A stretch of DNA of 64,000 bases from Leptasterias polaris (Eukaryota; Echinodermata; Asteroidea; Forcipulatida; Asteriidae): contig JAZGTN010000088.1 in the NCBI GenBank assembly GCA_037783415.1, forward strand, positions 1,364,001-1,428,000. The letters are read 5' to 3'. Every line of letters begins with the position of its first letter. Position 1 is the first letter of the stretch. A program made the position numbers and the translations under genes. Below are positions 10,601 to 22,600 of the stretch, piece by piece. A model generated the notes under the pieces. It had not been told where the DNA came from and ran no database searches. It saw only the letters and a list, made by a program, of their open reading frames with translations.

Positions 10601-13600
10601 AGAATGTAGGAATGCACATGTAAAGCAGTAACAGCATTATACATACCATACGGGTTATAACAACGCCCTCTGACGGGCTCACAGTCTTGGTCGTCTGAAC
10701 AATTGCAGACCTTGATACAGCCAGCACCCCATTCGTCATCCATACATGGAGATGCACACCTAAAGAAAGCAAAAGATTGTAAAATTCATAAAGTTATTAC
10801 AAGCATCTTCAGGTCATCTTAAATTAATTGTTAGGAAGATATTGTAAGATTGAGACAAACTTTAATGATAAAACACATGAGGGCGCTATTGGACAGCATT
10901 TCCTTTTTAATCATACTGCTTAGTAATTGGTACAGCACATGCACTTTTCCTGAATAATTCGGTGAAATGATTCTCATCAATTGACGTGCAGCTTTAGAAT
11001 TGCGTTGAGAGCGAGCTCGTTATAGTAAGATCGTTGACCAGGCTCCGTCAACTTAATAATGTCAAATCGCAAGGTAAGAATTCGATATACCAATCTCCAA
11101 CCATCAATAGAAATATAACTACGGGCGGCTCATTTTTGTACTTTGAACACAATATTTTCAACCAAGAATAATGGTTTCTTCTACGGACGCCTTTCTATTA
11201 GTATTACATGTACATAGGAAGATATGCGAAGCACTTACACTTGTCCCTTCCACCCAGCGGGGCAATCACATCCACCGTGTTCGCGGTCGCAAACAGCCCC
11301 GTCCGGACAAGAACACGACCGGCAGCCTTGCCCAAACGACCCGGCCGGGCACTCCTGGTCGCACCTCTCACCTGTCCATCCCGGTCGGCACTCGCACCGC
11401 CCGTCAACGGGCCAGCAGTCGTCCGCATTTACGCAATCACATTGGTACTCGCAAAAGCTTCCATGGGTCAACCCCTGGCACGTATGGGCGCAGAAACGTC
11501 CCTGCCATCCATTGGCACATATACAGCTACCGAAAGTAGGATCGCAATATGCTTGCTGGACATTTTCACATCTCTCGCAGTGATATTCCTCGGAACAGCC
11601 AAATGCCGTAGACCCAGGAGTGCAATTACTCGTACATCTGGCACCGATAAAGCCTTTCGGACACAAACATGAACCTGTTCATTGTAAAAAAAAAAGTCAA
11701 AATATCTCAATTTCTGAAGAGAAGAAGAAGAAGAAGAAGGAGCAATAAAACTACTCCTCTGAGCTCTAAGAGTAGCAGCACAAGTTGCGTTTGAGAAATT
11801 GTTTGAGAAAATGGTGGTTACAACATTTCAAAGCATGTGAAACGTGGCAAGACAAGTCACAGTCACTTAAAAAAAAAGTCAGCATTTTGTTTATCAGAAA
11901 CTATAAATGATTTGAAAGTGGGGTTACATTTTCAATTTTATCTTATATAGACTGCGTAGCCTTAATGTCAGAAATACAACTGCTATCCCTAACGGCCCTG
12001 TAAACAATCAGTGAAAAGCAAATCATAAAATACAGAGCAAAGAAATGCCATAAATCAAAAACAATAAACAGAGTAAAAACTAAAACAAAAGTCCAGGATG
12101 GAAAAGTTACAAACATAGAATGTAAAATATATCAATAAAGCAAGGTAAACGGTAAACATTAACTATAAACAACTAAAATTATGCATGATTATGCACAAAT
12201 GATTACATCATTATGCACTGCAGTTAAAAGCAACATAGGCAAGCAACAAAACAACAATCCAAGATGGTTAGCACAAAGCAAAGAACCTTATTAGTTTATG
12301 AATAAGAGTCAAGGAACTGAGCTCTTAGGTTTTTAACAAACACAGATAGAGAGTACATTAATACATAGTTTGTTTGCTAAGAGCCATGTACTGAGTTAAA
12401 AGCAACATCGGCAAATAACAAAACAACAATCCAAGATGGTCAAAAAGAAAAATTAAAACAATGTAAAAACACACCACTGAGCAATTACATGGAAATGTAA
12501 ACATTAACTAAACAAATAAATATATGTATTATGCACAAAGGATTACACCATACGCAAGACAGTTAAAAGCAAAAATAGGCAAATATGTAAGAGTTAAAAT
12601 AATGATAAAAACAACAGTGGCTTCTTATGATAGCGCTCAAATCCGCCAGTCAATGATGCTCATGGCACTCCAACTTTATTACCCCTGCCTGGTCACTGGG
12701 CCATTTATGTTATTCATTTAAAACCATCTCAGCTCCCTTGGGAGAATACAACCGGTGCTGCCAAATATGTAGCGCACTAAGCTAAATCAATCACAAGAAC
12801 CATCGCTGCCCTTGTCACAGGGAAATCTGTTTCCTGGAGATTCGGTCCCCCATAATTATTGGAAATAAACACGGGCTGAATGAGGATGATTAAAAAGAGG
12901 GCGCTATCAGAAGAAGTTTGTACACAGTTCGCCGTACGGGGGAAAAAATCTCCGGGACGACAGAATCTCCTGCCACACCCTCACCGATCTTGAACTCTTG
13001 GTGGCAGCAGATACGCCTCCATTATTGCGGTGGTACCTGGGTGGTACTGAGCTGCCTAGCGACGGGTTTAAGGGTTGGGCTACACGGCGATCATCTTATC
13101 AGTCACAGGTTATTGGACTTTTACTTTGCAAATCGCTTAAACCCGTCGCCAGGCCGCGCAGTACCACCCAAGTACCACCGCAATAATGGAGGCGTATCTG
13201 CTGCCACCAAGAGTTCAAGATCGGTGAAGGATTGCTGTATACCTGTTAATCCCAGTATGAGTAGAAGCAATTATAGTTAAATGTCTTGATCAAGGACACA
13301 AGTGTCATGACCGGGAATCGAACCCACACCCTGATGAAACAGCCACCAGAACTTGAGTCCTATAAATATGCTCTAAACTGCTCGGCCACGACACGTCTGG
13401 AAAAATAAACATACCTTTCGATCGGGTGCATGACCCGCCATTCTCGCAATCACAAACACCTTCACATCGGTCCCCGTAACGATCAGGTGGGCAGGTGTGC
13501 TCGCAGTGTAGCCCTGTCCAGCCTGGCCTGCATTGGCATGTGCCGTTCTTGGGGTTGCAGGTACCACCATTCTGACAGTTGCAACTCAACGAACAGTCTT

Positions 13601-16600
13601 GGCCAAAGGTGTCAACCGGGCAAACTGCGGATTAAGAAAACATTGGGCATTTTACAAACAATTCTTGATGAGTTTGTTTTGACAAATTGCTTTACTAAAA
13701 CCCACAAACATTCGTTTCATTTCAAACAGACATCTTGTTAATGTTGCCTTCGATTTCAATTATACTTTGAGAAAATATAATTTTGCAAGGTTCTGATTTC
13801 CTGTTTGCATAATTCATCGTTAATGTCAACATCCCCTCACTCAAATTTAGCCTTATTACAACATTTTACAATTCGGAATAATTTGCAAACCCAAACAATA
13901 TTTACAAAACAAACCTCTAGTTTATTTGAAAATCACAATGGTTGTGACCAGCACAAAGCTAATCCTTGTAATAATGGCTACTGTATTACAGTTTATTTGT
14001 TAACATAGTTTATTTGGTTTAATTAATTTTTATAAGTTTATGTTGATACGTTTTATTTTAAGAACCAATTCACTTCCAGCGTAAAAACAAAGGCACATAC
14101 CGATCAGACAAGCGTTGCCCTCCTGTAGAAACCCGTCACAACACGTGGTGTTTACCAAAGGTAGGAAGAGCTCTTCAGTACCAATAATGCCAGACCTGTG
14201 AATTATCAACAATACCTCTCAGGTTGGACAGGAACTAACCCATACTCAAGCTAACTTGTCCTCTACTTATGTTGGCCAACTCGTACTTGAGCCAACTCGT
14301 ATTTTATCAACTCGTACTCATATTATGACTGTATACTTATACGTTTTTCTACTAACTCGTCCTCCAGTTGGACTTATTGGGAATGTGTCCATCAGACACT
14401 TGAATTTTCGATAATAAATGTTGGGAAATTCAGCTGCTATCTGAATTGAAAAAAACATGCAATAATTATAAAAGTATAGTGGAAACATAGAAGGAACGAA
14501 GCCCTCTCCAAACACCCAAAGATCCAAACATACCCACATAGACGCGTGATGTCCTACATAAACCGTGATGTCCGACATAAACCGTGATGTCCGACATAAA
14601 CCATTATGTCCGAAACAAAAATGTCGGACATAATAAATTGTTTGACACTTTGGGTCGGACACTATGGTTTGTCGACCACATCGGGTCAACCAGAATGGTT
14701 TGTGGCAAAAATAGCTCAGACATAATGCTTTGTCGGCAACAGAAGGTCCCATGTCAGACACAACTGATCAGACATAATGGTTTGTCAGCAACAACAGGCC
14801 ATTCATCATGGTGTGTTGGCCATAATAGGTCAGACATGACGGTCTGCTGGACGTCATTGGTCGAACATAAAGGGTCGGACATAATGGTCTGTCAGACACA
14901 ATGGGTCGGATGTTATGGTTTGTCGGGCATAGATGGTTGGGCACAATGGTCCATTAGACACACCGGGTTGAACACAATGATTTGTCGGACATAATGGGGC
15001 GGATTTAATGGTTTGTCGGGCACAATGGGTTGGACATAACGGTTCGTCGGACACAATCGTTGGACATATCGTCGGTAACAACGGGTCGATCATAATGGCT
15101 TGTCGGCCACAATGGGCAAGACATAATGGCCCATAACGGACACACAGGAAGACCTAATAGTCTGTGGTTTATTTGAAAATCTACCAAACTTTCCAAATGA
15201 ACTTTTTATCAAAATCAAAGCATAGTAAAGTATTTGTTTTGAACATTACAATTGACAGCATGCCATTTCCGGAATCAACGGTGGTCGCATAATATGACAC
15301 CTTGAATATTGCACGTATTTCCAGCTAGACAATCAAAGCTGTTATTTCCTAAAGGAATATAAAGTGTATTGAGTGAAACATGATCTTACCTCAGTGCATG
15401 GCAGGTTGCCGGAGAGTATATTATGGAATCGCACATGCTCGTTACTTCATCTGAACTCAACAAGGAAGTGGCAAGCTTCAAACTGTAAAAATAAAGTGAC
15501 ATAAACGTTATCTTAGAGGGCGCTGCACAGTAGCGACCACCCTTGGCTATTTCTGTCCGAATGTTATCTCCTTTTTATCATTTGTTTGGATATTTCAGTC
15601 TTTTTAAAGTCTGTCATCATGTTTGGTGGGTGTTTGATGGGTGTTTGTGCCGGTACTCTTGCCTCGACAACATGCCGTATCTACACAAGGTCAGCACTGC
15701 TTAACCTCCGACCATTGTCCACTAACCAGAAGCCGAACGGGTACGATGATTTTCCCCAAGGACTTAAACCAAGGAAAAGCGAGGAGGCGTTCGAAGACGT
15801 ACAAGAGCTCGTCGAACAAACCCATCTCTTCCAACCATTTTATTCGGTAATGTTCGACCTTTTTCAAACAAAATTGATGAACTAACTGCCTGCACGCGAT
15901 ACTTGCATGAGTATCTTGAGTCTTGCATCTTGAGTTTCACAGAGACTTGGCTCAACGAAAATATCCCAGACAGTGCTGTAGAACTACCGAATTTTGATCT
16001 TGTTAGAGGAGACCGAACCCTTGAATCTGGGAAATCTAAAGGTGGAGGATTGTGTTTGTATATTAACCGAGATTGGTGCAATAACTGGACAATTAAAGAT
16101 AAAGTTTGTTGTCCAGATTATGAGTTGCTAACAATAGCATTACGACCCTACTATCTACCCCGAGAGTTCAATCAGATCATCATTATGGTTGCTTACATTC
16201 AACCAACAAGGGCTAACTTTCAAACAGCGTGTGATGCAATTGCCTCAAGAATACAAAAGCTAGAAACATTTTCAACAGACTCAGCTAAATTTGTGATGGG
16301 GGATTTCAATCACTGCAAACTCGACCTGGTTTTACCATCATACCATCAGTATGGTGAACGTAGTTTTCAGTTTGCTGGACCTCATCTATGGAACAATCTC
16401 CCTCTTCACATCAAACAAGCCACCACCGTCTCACATTTCAAGACTCTTCTCAAAACATTCCTGTTCAATTCATCGTAATGTAATTTTCTTCTTGTTCTCC
16501 TGAGCGCTTAGAGACTTTCTTCTGAAGGTGTTAGGCGCTATATAAATACAGTTATTATTATTATTATTATAGTATGTCAACAAGCCTACAAGAAATGACG

Positions 16601-19600
16601 CAACCTTGGTCTTTGTTATGGAAATGTACCTTTAGCTTATAAAGCAAAGGTATGTCCACAACTTGGAAACTCTGACCACAACAATATTCTACTACAGCCA
16701 ACTTATAAACAACAACTTAAAGGCACCTGGAAATAGATTTGTTTTTTTTAATATAAGAGTATATGTATATTAACAATAAAACAATTTTTTGAGTAATTGT
16801 TTGTCAGTATTTATATGTTAAAAAAATAGATAAAGTTGTTTGGGGGCGACTCCGCCCATCCCTTTTTGTGACGTCAATCGAGGAAGACTTCGCCTCGATT
16901 GAACATCGACCCCACTCGAACGTGCCTGCATTTACGTTGTATATACACGTGCAAGTAGTGAGATTGTACGTTTCGTTTGGTTATCCAAAAGGGGTTTTTT
17001 TCTTGCATTTTTCCAGCGAAAATTGCTGCTGGATGCAGCAAAACGACTAAAGATGTGGTCAGCCAGCATTTTTTTCCTGCAGATCCCAAATATAGGCAGT
17101 TATACGGGCATCGAAAGTTAGGCTAACGAGGGCAAAGTGGTCCGGTCCGACGTCGTTTTCAGCGCTATGCAGCGAACACTTGGATAGCCCGGGGATTTTT
17201 TCGTTGGTAGTAGTGTGCAAGGGAAGTTGCAGTGAAGCTTAGGTTACCAGCGAAATGTTTCTGGTGGAAAAACAATACCTCATCCGTGTTCTCGTTATGA
17301 CCATGCTCGTATCTCCGTTTTTAAGACATAGAAACGCGCATGGGACAGTTCGGGACCGGTGAAAAACCTCGTATAAACTGGCGTCTCGTATGAGTTGACT
17401 GTACACTGTCCTAGGATTGCATTGGGTGGTGACGTCCGAATACGAAAACGCATCATACTGATCAGGTACCCAGACGTAATGTACGGGGCCAGACTACACA
17501 TTTTCTCCTGCCTCGATTGACGTCACGAACAGCGCCATGTAAAGGGGGGCCTATTTTTTAATTTGTAATTAAAAGACAAATACAATTTTTTAACCTTAGT
17601 AAATTGTTTATTCACATTCCACTCATAAAAATGTATATATTAATGACAAAAGCTTTATTTTGAAAAAATACCACTGCCAGGTGCCTTTAAGAAATCAAAG
17701 CCAACTACAAAAGTAAATCGGACCTGGTCTAACGAGTCTATCGAAAAGCTACGAGGTTGCTTGAGTGCACCGATTGGAGCGTATTCGTGGACCCGGCCAA
17801 CACTCTTGATTCAATTGTCACGGTAGTCACCGATTACATAAACTTCTGTGTCGACACAATAGTACCACTTTCCATTAAACGAGTGTACCCCAATAACAAA
17901 CCATGGGTTTCGCACAAATTGAAATCACTTCTTGGAGAGAAGAGGAAAGCATTCACAGCTGGACGATCAGATCGGGTGTAGGAACTACAAAAAGAAATTC
18001 ATCTGCAAATAAAGCTTAGTAAGGCTGAATACAGAAAACAACTAGAACGGAACTTCGAACAAAACAACTCACGAGCTGCCTGGCAAGCTATGCAAAACAT
18101 TACAGGTTATATAAACCAAAGAAAAAGCAGATTGAATGTAACATGGATCTCGCAAATGAACTGAACAATTTTTACTGTAGATTTGACACACATGATTTTA
18201 CCCAAGAAAACAACTCTCTACAAATAACTCTCAAGAATAGCTCTAGTTTTGACATTATTAACATTAATGAACTTGATGTTCAGAAAGTGTTTTCACGCCT
18301 AGATGTGAATAAGGCCTCAGGGTCAGATGGTATTGCAAACATTATTTTAAAGAAATGTAGTCATCAACTGTCAAATGTTTTCAAAAGCATTTTTCAAATG
18401 ACCTTAGATAGAGGTACAATTCCCCAAATATGGAAAACTTCTATGATAATTCCGGTTCCTATAAGGGGAAAACAGTTTCAGTTTTGAACGACTACCGACC
18501 ATCTAATATTATGAAATGCCTTGAGAGGCTGGTACTCAAAATACTCATTGACCAGGCTGGTTCTTCATTTATTGACAATTTTCAATTTGCATATCGGTGT
18601 AATACAATAATATAGGGGTCGACGATGCAGAACTCGTCTATCTCAATAAGTTGTACAGCCACCTGGATACACCTAAATCATATGCCAGGTCTCTCTTTGT
18701 TGATTTTCGATCACCTTTAATACAATCCAACCCCATATACTAGTCAACAAACTCTTAAATATGAATGTTTCTCCCAAAATTGTGCAATGGATCCATAATT
18801 TTTTAAGGAACAGGCCACAATGGGTTAAAGTAGGAAATGTGAGTTCTAATGTTAGGGTAGTTAATACAGGTGCGCCACAGGGGTGCGTTATATCACCAGT
18901 CCTCTTTTCCTTTTATACTAGTGACTGTTTGTGTTCTAGCCCAGACTGCACTATCATTAAATATGCGGATGACACAGTCATAACGGGGTATTTAAAAAAT
19001 GCTACAACTTCATATCGTAATGCTGTGACGGAATTCACTGACTGGTGTGAACGACATTATCTGCTCATAAACGTCAAAAAGACTAAAGAGTTGATTGTGG
19101 ACTTTCGCCGAAATATTATGGCTCATGATCCTCTGTGTATTAGTGGCCAAGAGGTCGAAAGGGTCAGCAAATACAAATATTTAGGCACAGTCATCGACGA
19201 CAAACTAAAACTGGAATGAAAACTGTAAAGTACTTTACGGTAAAGCCAACCAGAGGCTGTTCTTCCTCAGGAAACTCAGGAATATGTTAACCTTGTTTTA
19301 TAATTCAGTTGTGCAAAGTATTTTAACCTTTTGTATAGTATGCAACTTTGGATCACTATCACAACGTAATAAAGGTAAATTTGAACGAGTAAGAAAAATG
19401 GCCCAACGCTCAACTGGTGTCACGCTACCAACCTATGACACGATATATGGAGAGAGGTTAAAATCCAAAGTTAGTGCAATATTAAGTGATCAGACCCATC
19501 CCCTCTTCAACTGCTTTATTTTAAACCGTTCTGGTATCAGGTTTCATGTACCACGAACAAACCACACCCGGTTTCGGCAATCTTTTGTTCCGATGTCTAT

Positions 19601-22600
19601 TCACATGCTAAATTCCTCAGCTAAACGTTAATCTGTATGTTTTATCCAACCTTTATATGCTTACCCCAAGTACCATGAATTCGGATCAATTCTTATTCGG
19701 ATCAAGTGTACATGTACTTAATAAAAAACTGACCACGTACACCTTTCGTTTGTATTATTTACTTTCCCGATTCTTAATAAATATCCGTGGAATAGTAGAC
19801 TTCGTAAGTCTTTCGACTATTTGAATTTGAGGTCCTTGTGAGTGAGTGCATGTTTGCTGTATGGTAATGATACATGAATGACAAGCTGTATGTCTTTTCG
19901 TTTTAAACATTTGATGGAAACATGTAGATTAACACGTATTTTAGTAGATTAAAATATAAAACATATTAAATGTACTAACTGTACAAAAAGGGAAAGGCAA
20001 TTTCCCTTCAGCGTCGGTTTACAAGAAAGAACAACAACATGGCTTCGCGGAAGTATATTTCAACAAAATATCTGATTTCACCATGACAAGAACAAGTGCT
20101 GTCTGGACTCATTGAATTCTGAAATACTCCAACCAGATGTTTCATTCAGTGATTTCTTAAAACGTAATCACCCTGAATCACTTTTTTCTTTCCTATACTG
20201 ACCAAAAGGAGATTTGTGATATTGCCAAATCATTTAAGAATGGTAAAAGTGCGGGGTTCGATGACGTAAGCCCAGATGTTTTTAAGTCCGTTATTTTCCA
20301 GGTTAGTCGACCATTATGCCATGTCTGTAATTTGTCCCTTTCTAAGGGCAGTTTTCCCGATAAACTCAAAACGGCTAAGGTGAACCCCGTATTCAAAACT
20401 GGAGATCAGTGTGAAACCGGAAACTACCGACCTATATCTGTTTTATCATGTTTTTCTAAATTACTTGAAAAAATAGTGTATATGAGAACCTCTTCTTTTT
20501 TATCTAAATTTGATATCTTGTACAATGGCCAATACACTGCAAATTTGTTGGTCAAAAAAAGTGTTGGGTAAATGCATTACTCATTTGTTGGTTACAAATA
20601 ATGGCAGTTAGTTAAGGTTAACCCTAATCGTTTTGGTTTTACACATACGGGATTGTAATCAACACCCCAAAATTGACAAAAGTCACTTCTTATGTCTGTG
20701 GACGACTGTGTAGACCCCAACCAGTTTAAGGAACTGGCCCTTAGTAAGGATTCACAGCAATGTTTTTTGATATATCTGTAAAGTTTTGGATTTTATAGTA
20801 AGCTGGCAAAATATTTAGAAAACAGGTACTTTAGGTTTGTAAGGGGGTAAACAATTTTGTTTGTCTCGATGAAAGGTCATTATGAAAGGTCATTATGGTA
20901 GGTCTAAAAGTCAATTCAATTCATTTGTTCTAAAGTGAATAAACGTACAATAATGTTAAGTTTTTTTTAATCGTTGTATTTTTCAATATCTTGATCTGGA
21001 TCAATATTCTCAAAGCTCTTACTAGAGCCAAACAAGAAGAGTTACTTGTATTGCATTGTGCGGTATTGTAGTGTGTTGTAATCTTTGTTGAATTTATGCT
21101 GAATAAATTGAATTTACAAACTCCAAGATGTTGTTTATTTGCAGCGTATTGTTAACACATTGTTGGTTATTATTATAACCATCAATTGAATAAAGGAGTA
21201 ACCAACAAAAATAATCAATCATTGCTACTTTTGTTGGGTAACAATCTTTGCCCAACACGGTTGCCCAACGTTGGTTCAAATATCAACTGATCAAATTATT
21301 TGGTAAAATTTTAACCAACATTTTGGTAAACAAACTTGCCCAACTCTTGGTCAAGTCATTACCCAAACGTTGGGTAAAATGATTTGACCAACTTGTTTTG
21401 TCAAACTGTTTACCCAACTATTATTAGATAAACGTTAGTGCACAACGACTGTTGGTTAAGCTATGCCCAATAATGTAGCCAGTTGATATTTGAACCAACG
21501 TTGGGCAAAAAAGTTGGGAAAATTTTGACCAACGAGATTTGCAGTGTACGGGTTTAGAAGTAATCATTCTACTGACATGGCCGTAATTGATATGGTCCAT
21601 AAGATTACTAAAGGTTTGAGAATAATTGCATATCGCTTGGTGTTTTTTTTTATTTGTCAAAGGCCTTCGACACTATCAATCACAATATTTTGTTGCAAAA
21701 GCTTAATTTGTATGGCATAAGAGGTACTCCTTTGGATTGGTTTTGTAGTTATGTTTCAAACAGGAATCAATATACTAAAATAGGCTGTTGCTCCTCTTCA
21801 TTGAATACTATTACATATGGAGTACCCCAAGGTTCTCTTCTTGGGCCATTATTATTTTCTTTGTACATAAATGATATTTGCAATGCTTCGACGGCCCTCT
21901 CTTTTATCCTTTTTGCCGACGACACCAATATATTCTACTCAAGTAATGATACAAATGTACAAACCATTATACATGTTCTTAATGTTGAATTAAACAAAGT
22001 ATCGATTTGGCTCCAGGCTATTAACAGACTGTCGCTCAACTTGAAAAAGTGTATTATTTATGGTTTTTGGAAATTGGAACGAAGTTGAATACATATAATT
22101 GTCAAGTTAAAATTAATAATGAGCCTATACTGCGAGTGTCATATACAAAATTTCTCGGGGTTTATATTGATGATTGTCTTTCATGGAAATTCCACATAAA
22201 AGAACTAGAAAACAAAGTTTCAAAAAATATTGGTATCATGAGTAGATTGAAGTATACCCTCCCATCGAGCATTCTACATACTCTGTACTGTTCACTTATT
22301 CTTTCTTACCTCTCTTACTGTAACATTATCTGGGCTAATACTTTACAAGTCAAATCTTGATAAATTAGTTAAACTGCAGAAAAGGGCAATTCGTATTGTA
22401 TGCAAGGCCCCCTTTCATGATCACACCACTCCCTTATTTAAGAAACATAAGCTCTTGTCTCTTACGAATATTAATGTATTTCAACAAGATGTTTTTATGT
22501 ACAAGTTTGTAAATAACCAACTTCCCAATTCGTTTCACAATCTATTTCAATTTTGGTCGAAGACATGGCAGATCTCTCTCTAGAGTTCCAGAGGGATGAC

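Larger units (their letters stand above)
15512..19665 (+). mobile_element. L2/CR1-type LINE, decayed, with nested insertions
   Basis: A plus-strand LINE lies in gene B intron 1. Endonuclease part: LSFTETWLNENIPDS, GGGLCLYIN, FVMGDFNH (15903-16349). Connector: GNSDHNN and WSNESIEKLRGCLECTDW (about 16660 and 17725). Reverse transcriptase: NKASGSDGI, NTGAPQGCVISPVLFS and KYADDTVI (18300-18990), with a C-terminal part to 19631. Frameshifts near 18470 and 18610 and a loss near 18715 break it. It is interrupted by a second LINE end (16350-16569) and a MITE (16721-17686). Gene A has no such insert. Confidence 0.8.

Noticed and set aside
14318..15196. Open frames with repeated DPLCPT words
   Set aside because: They follow the degenerate minisatellite and are absent from gene A.
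15903..16478. Single 191-residue endonuclease-like protein
   Set aside because: Two different LINE pieces joined by a nested insertion.
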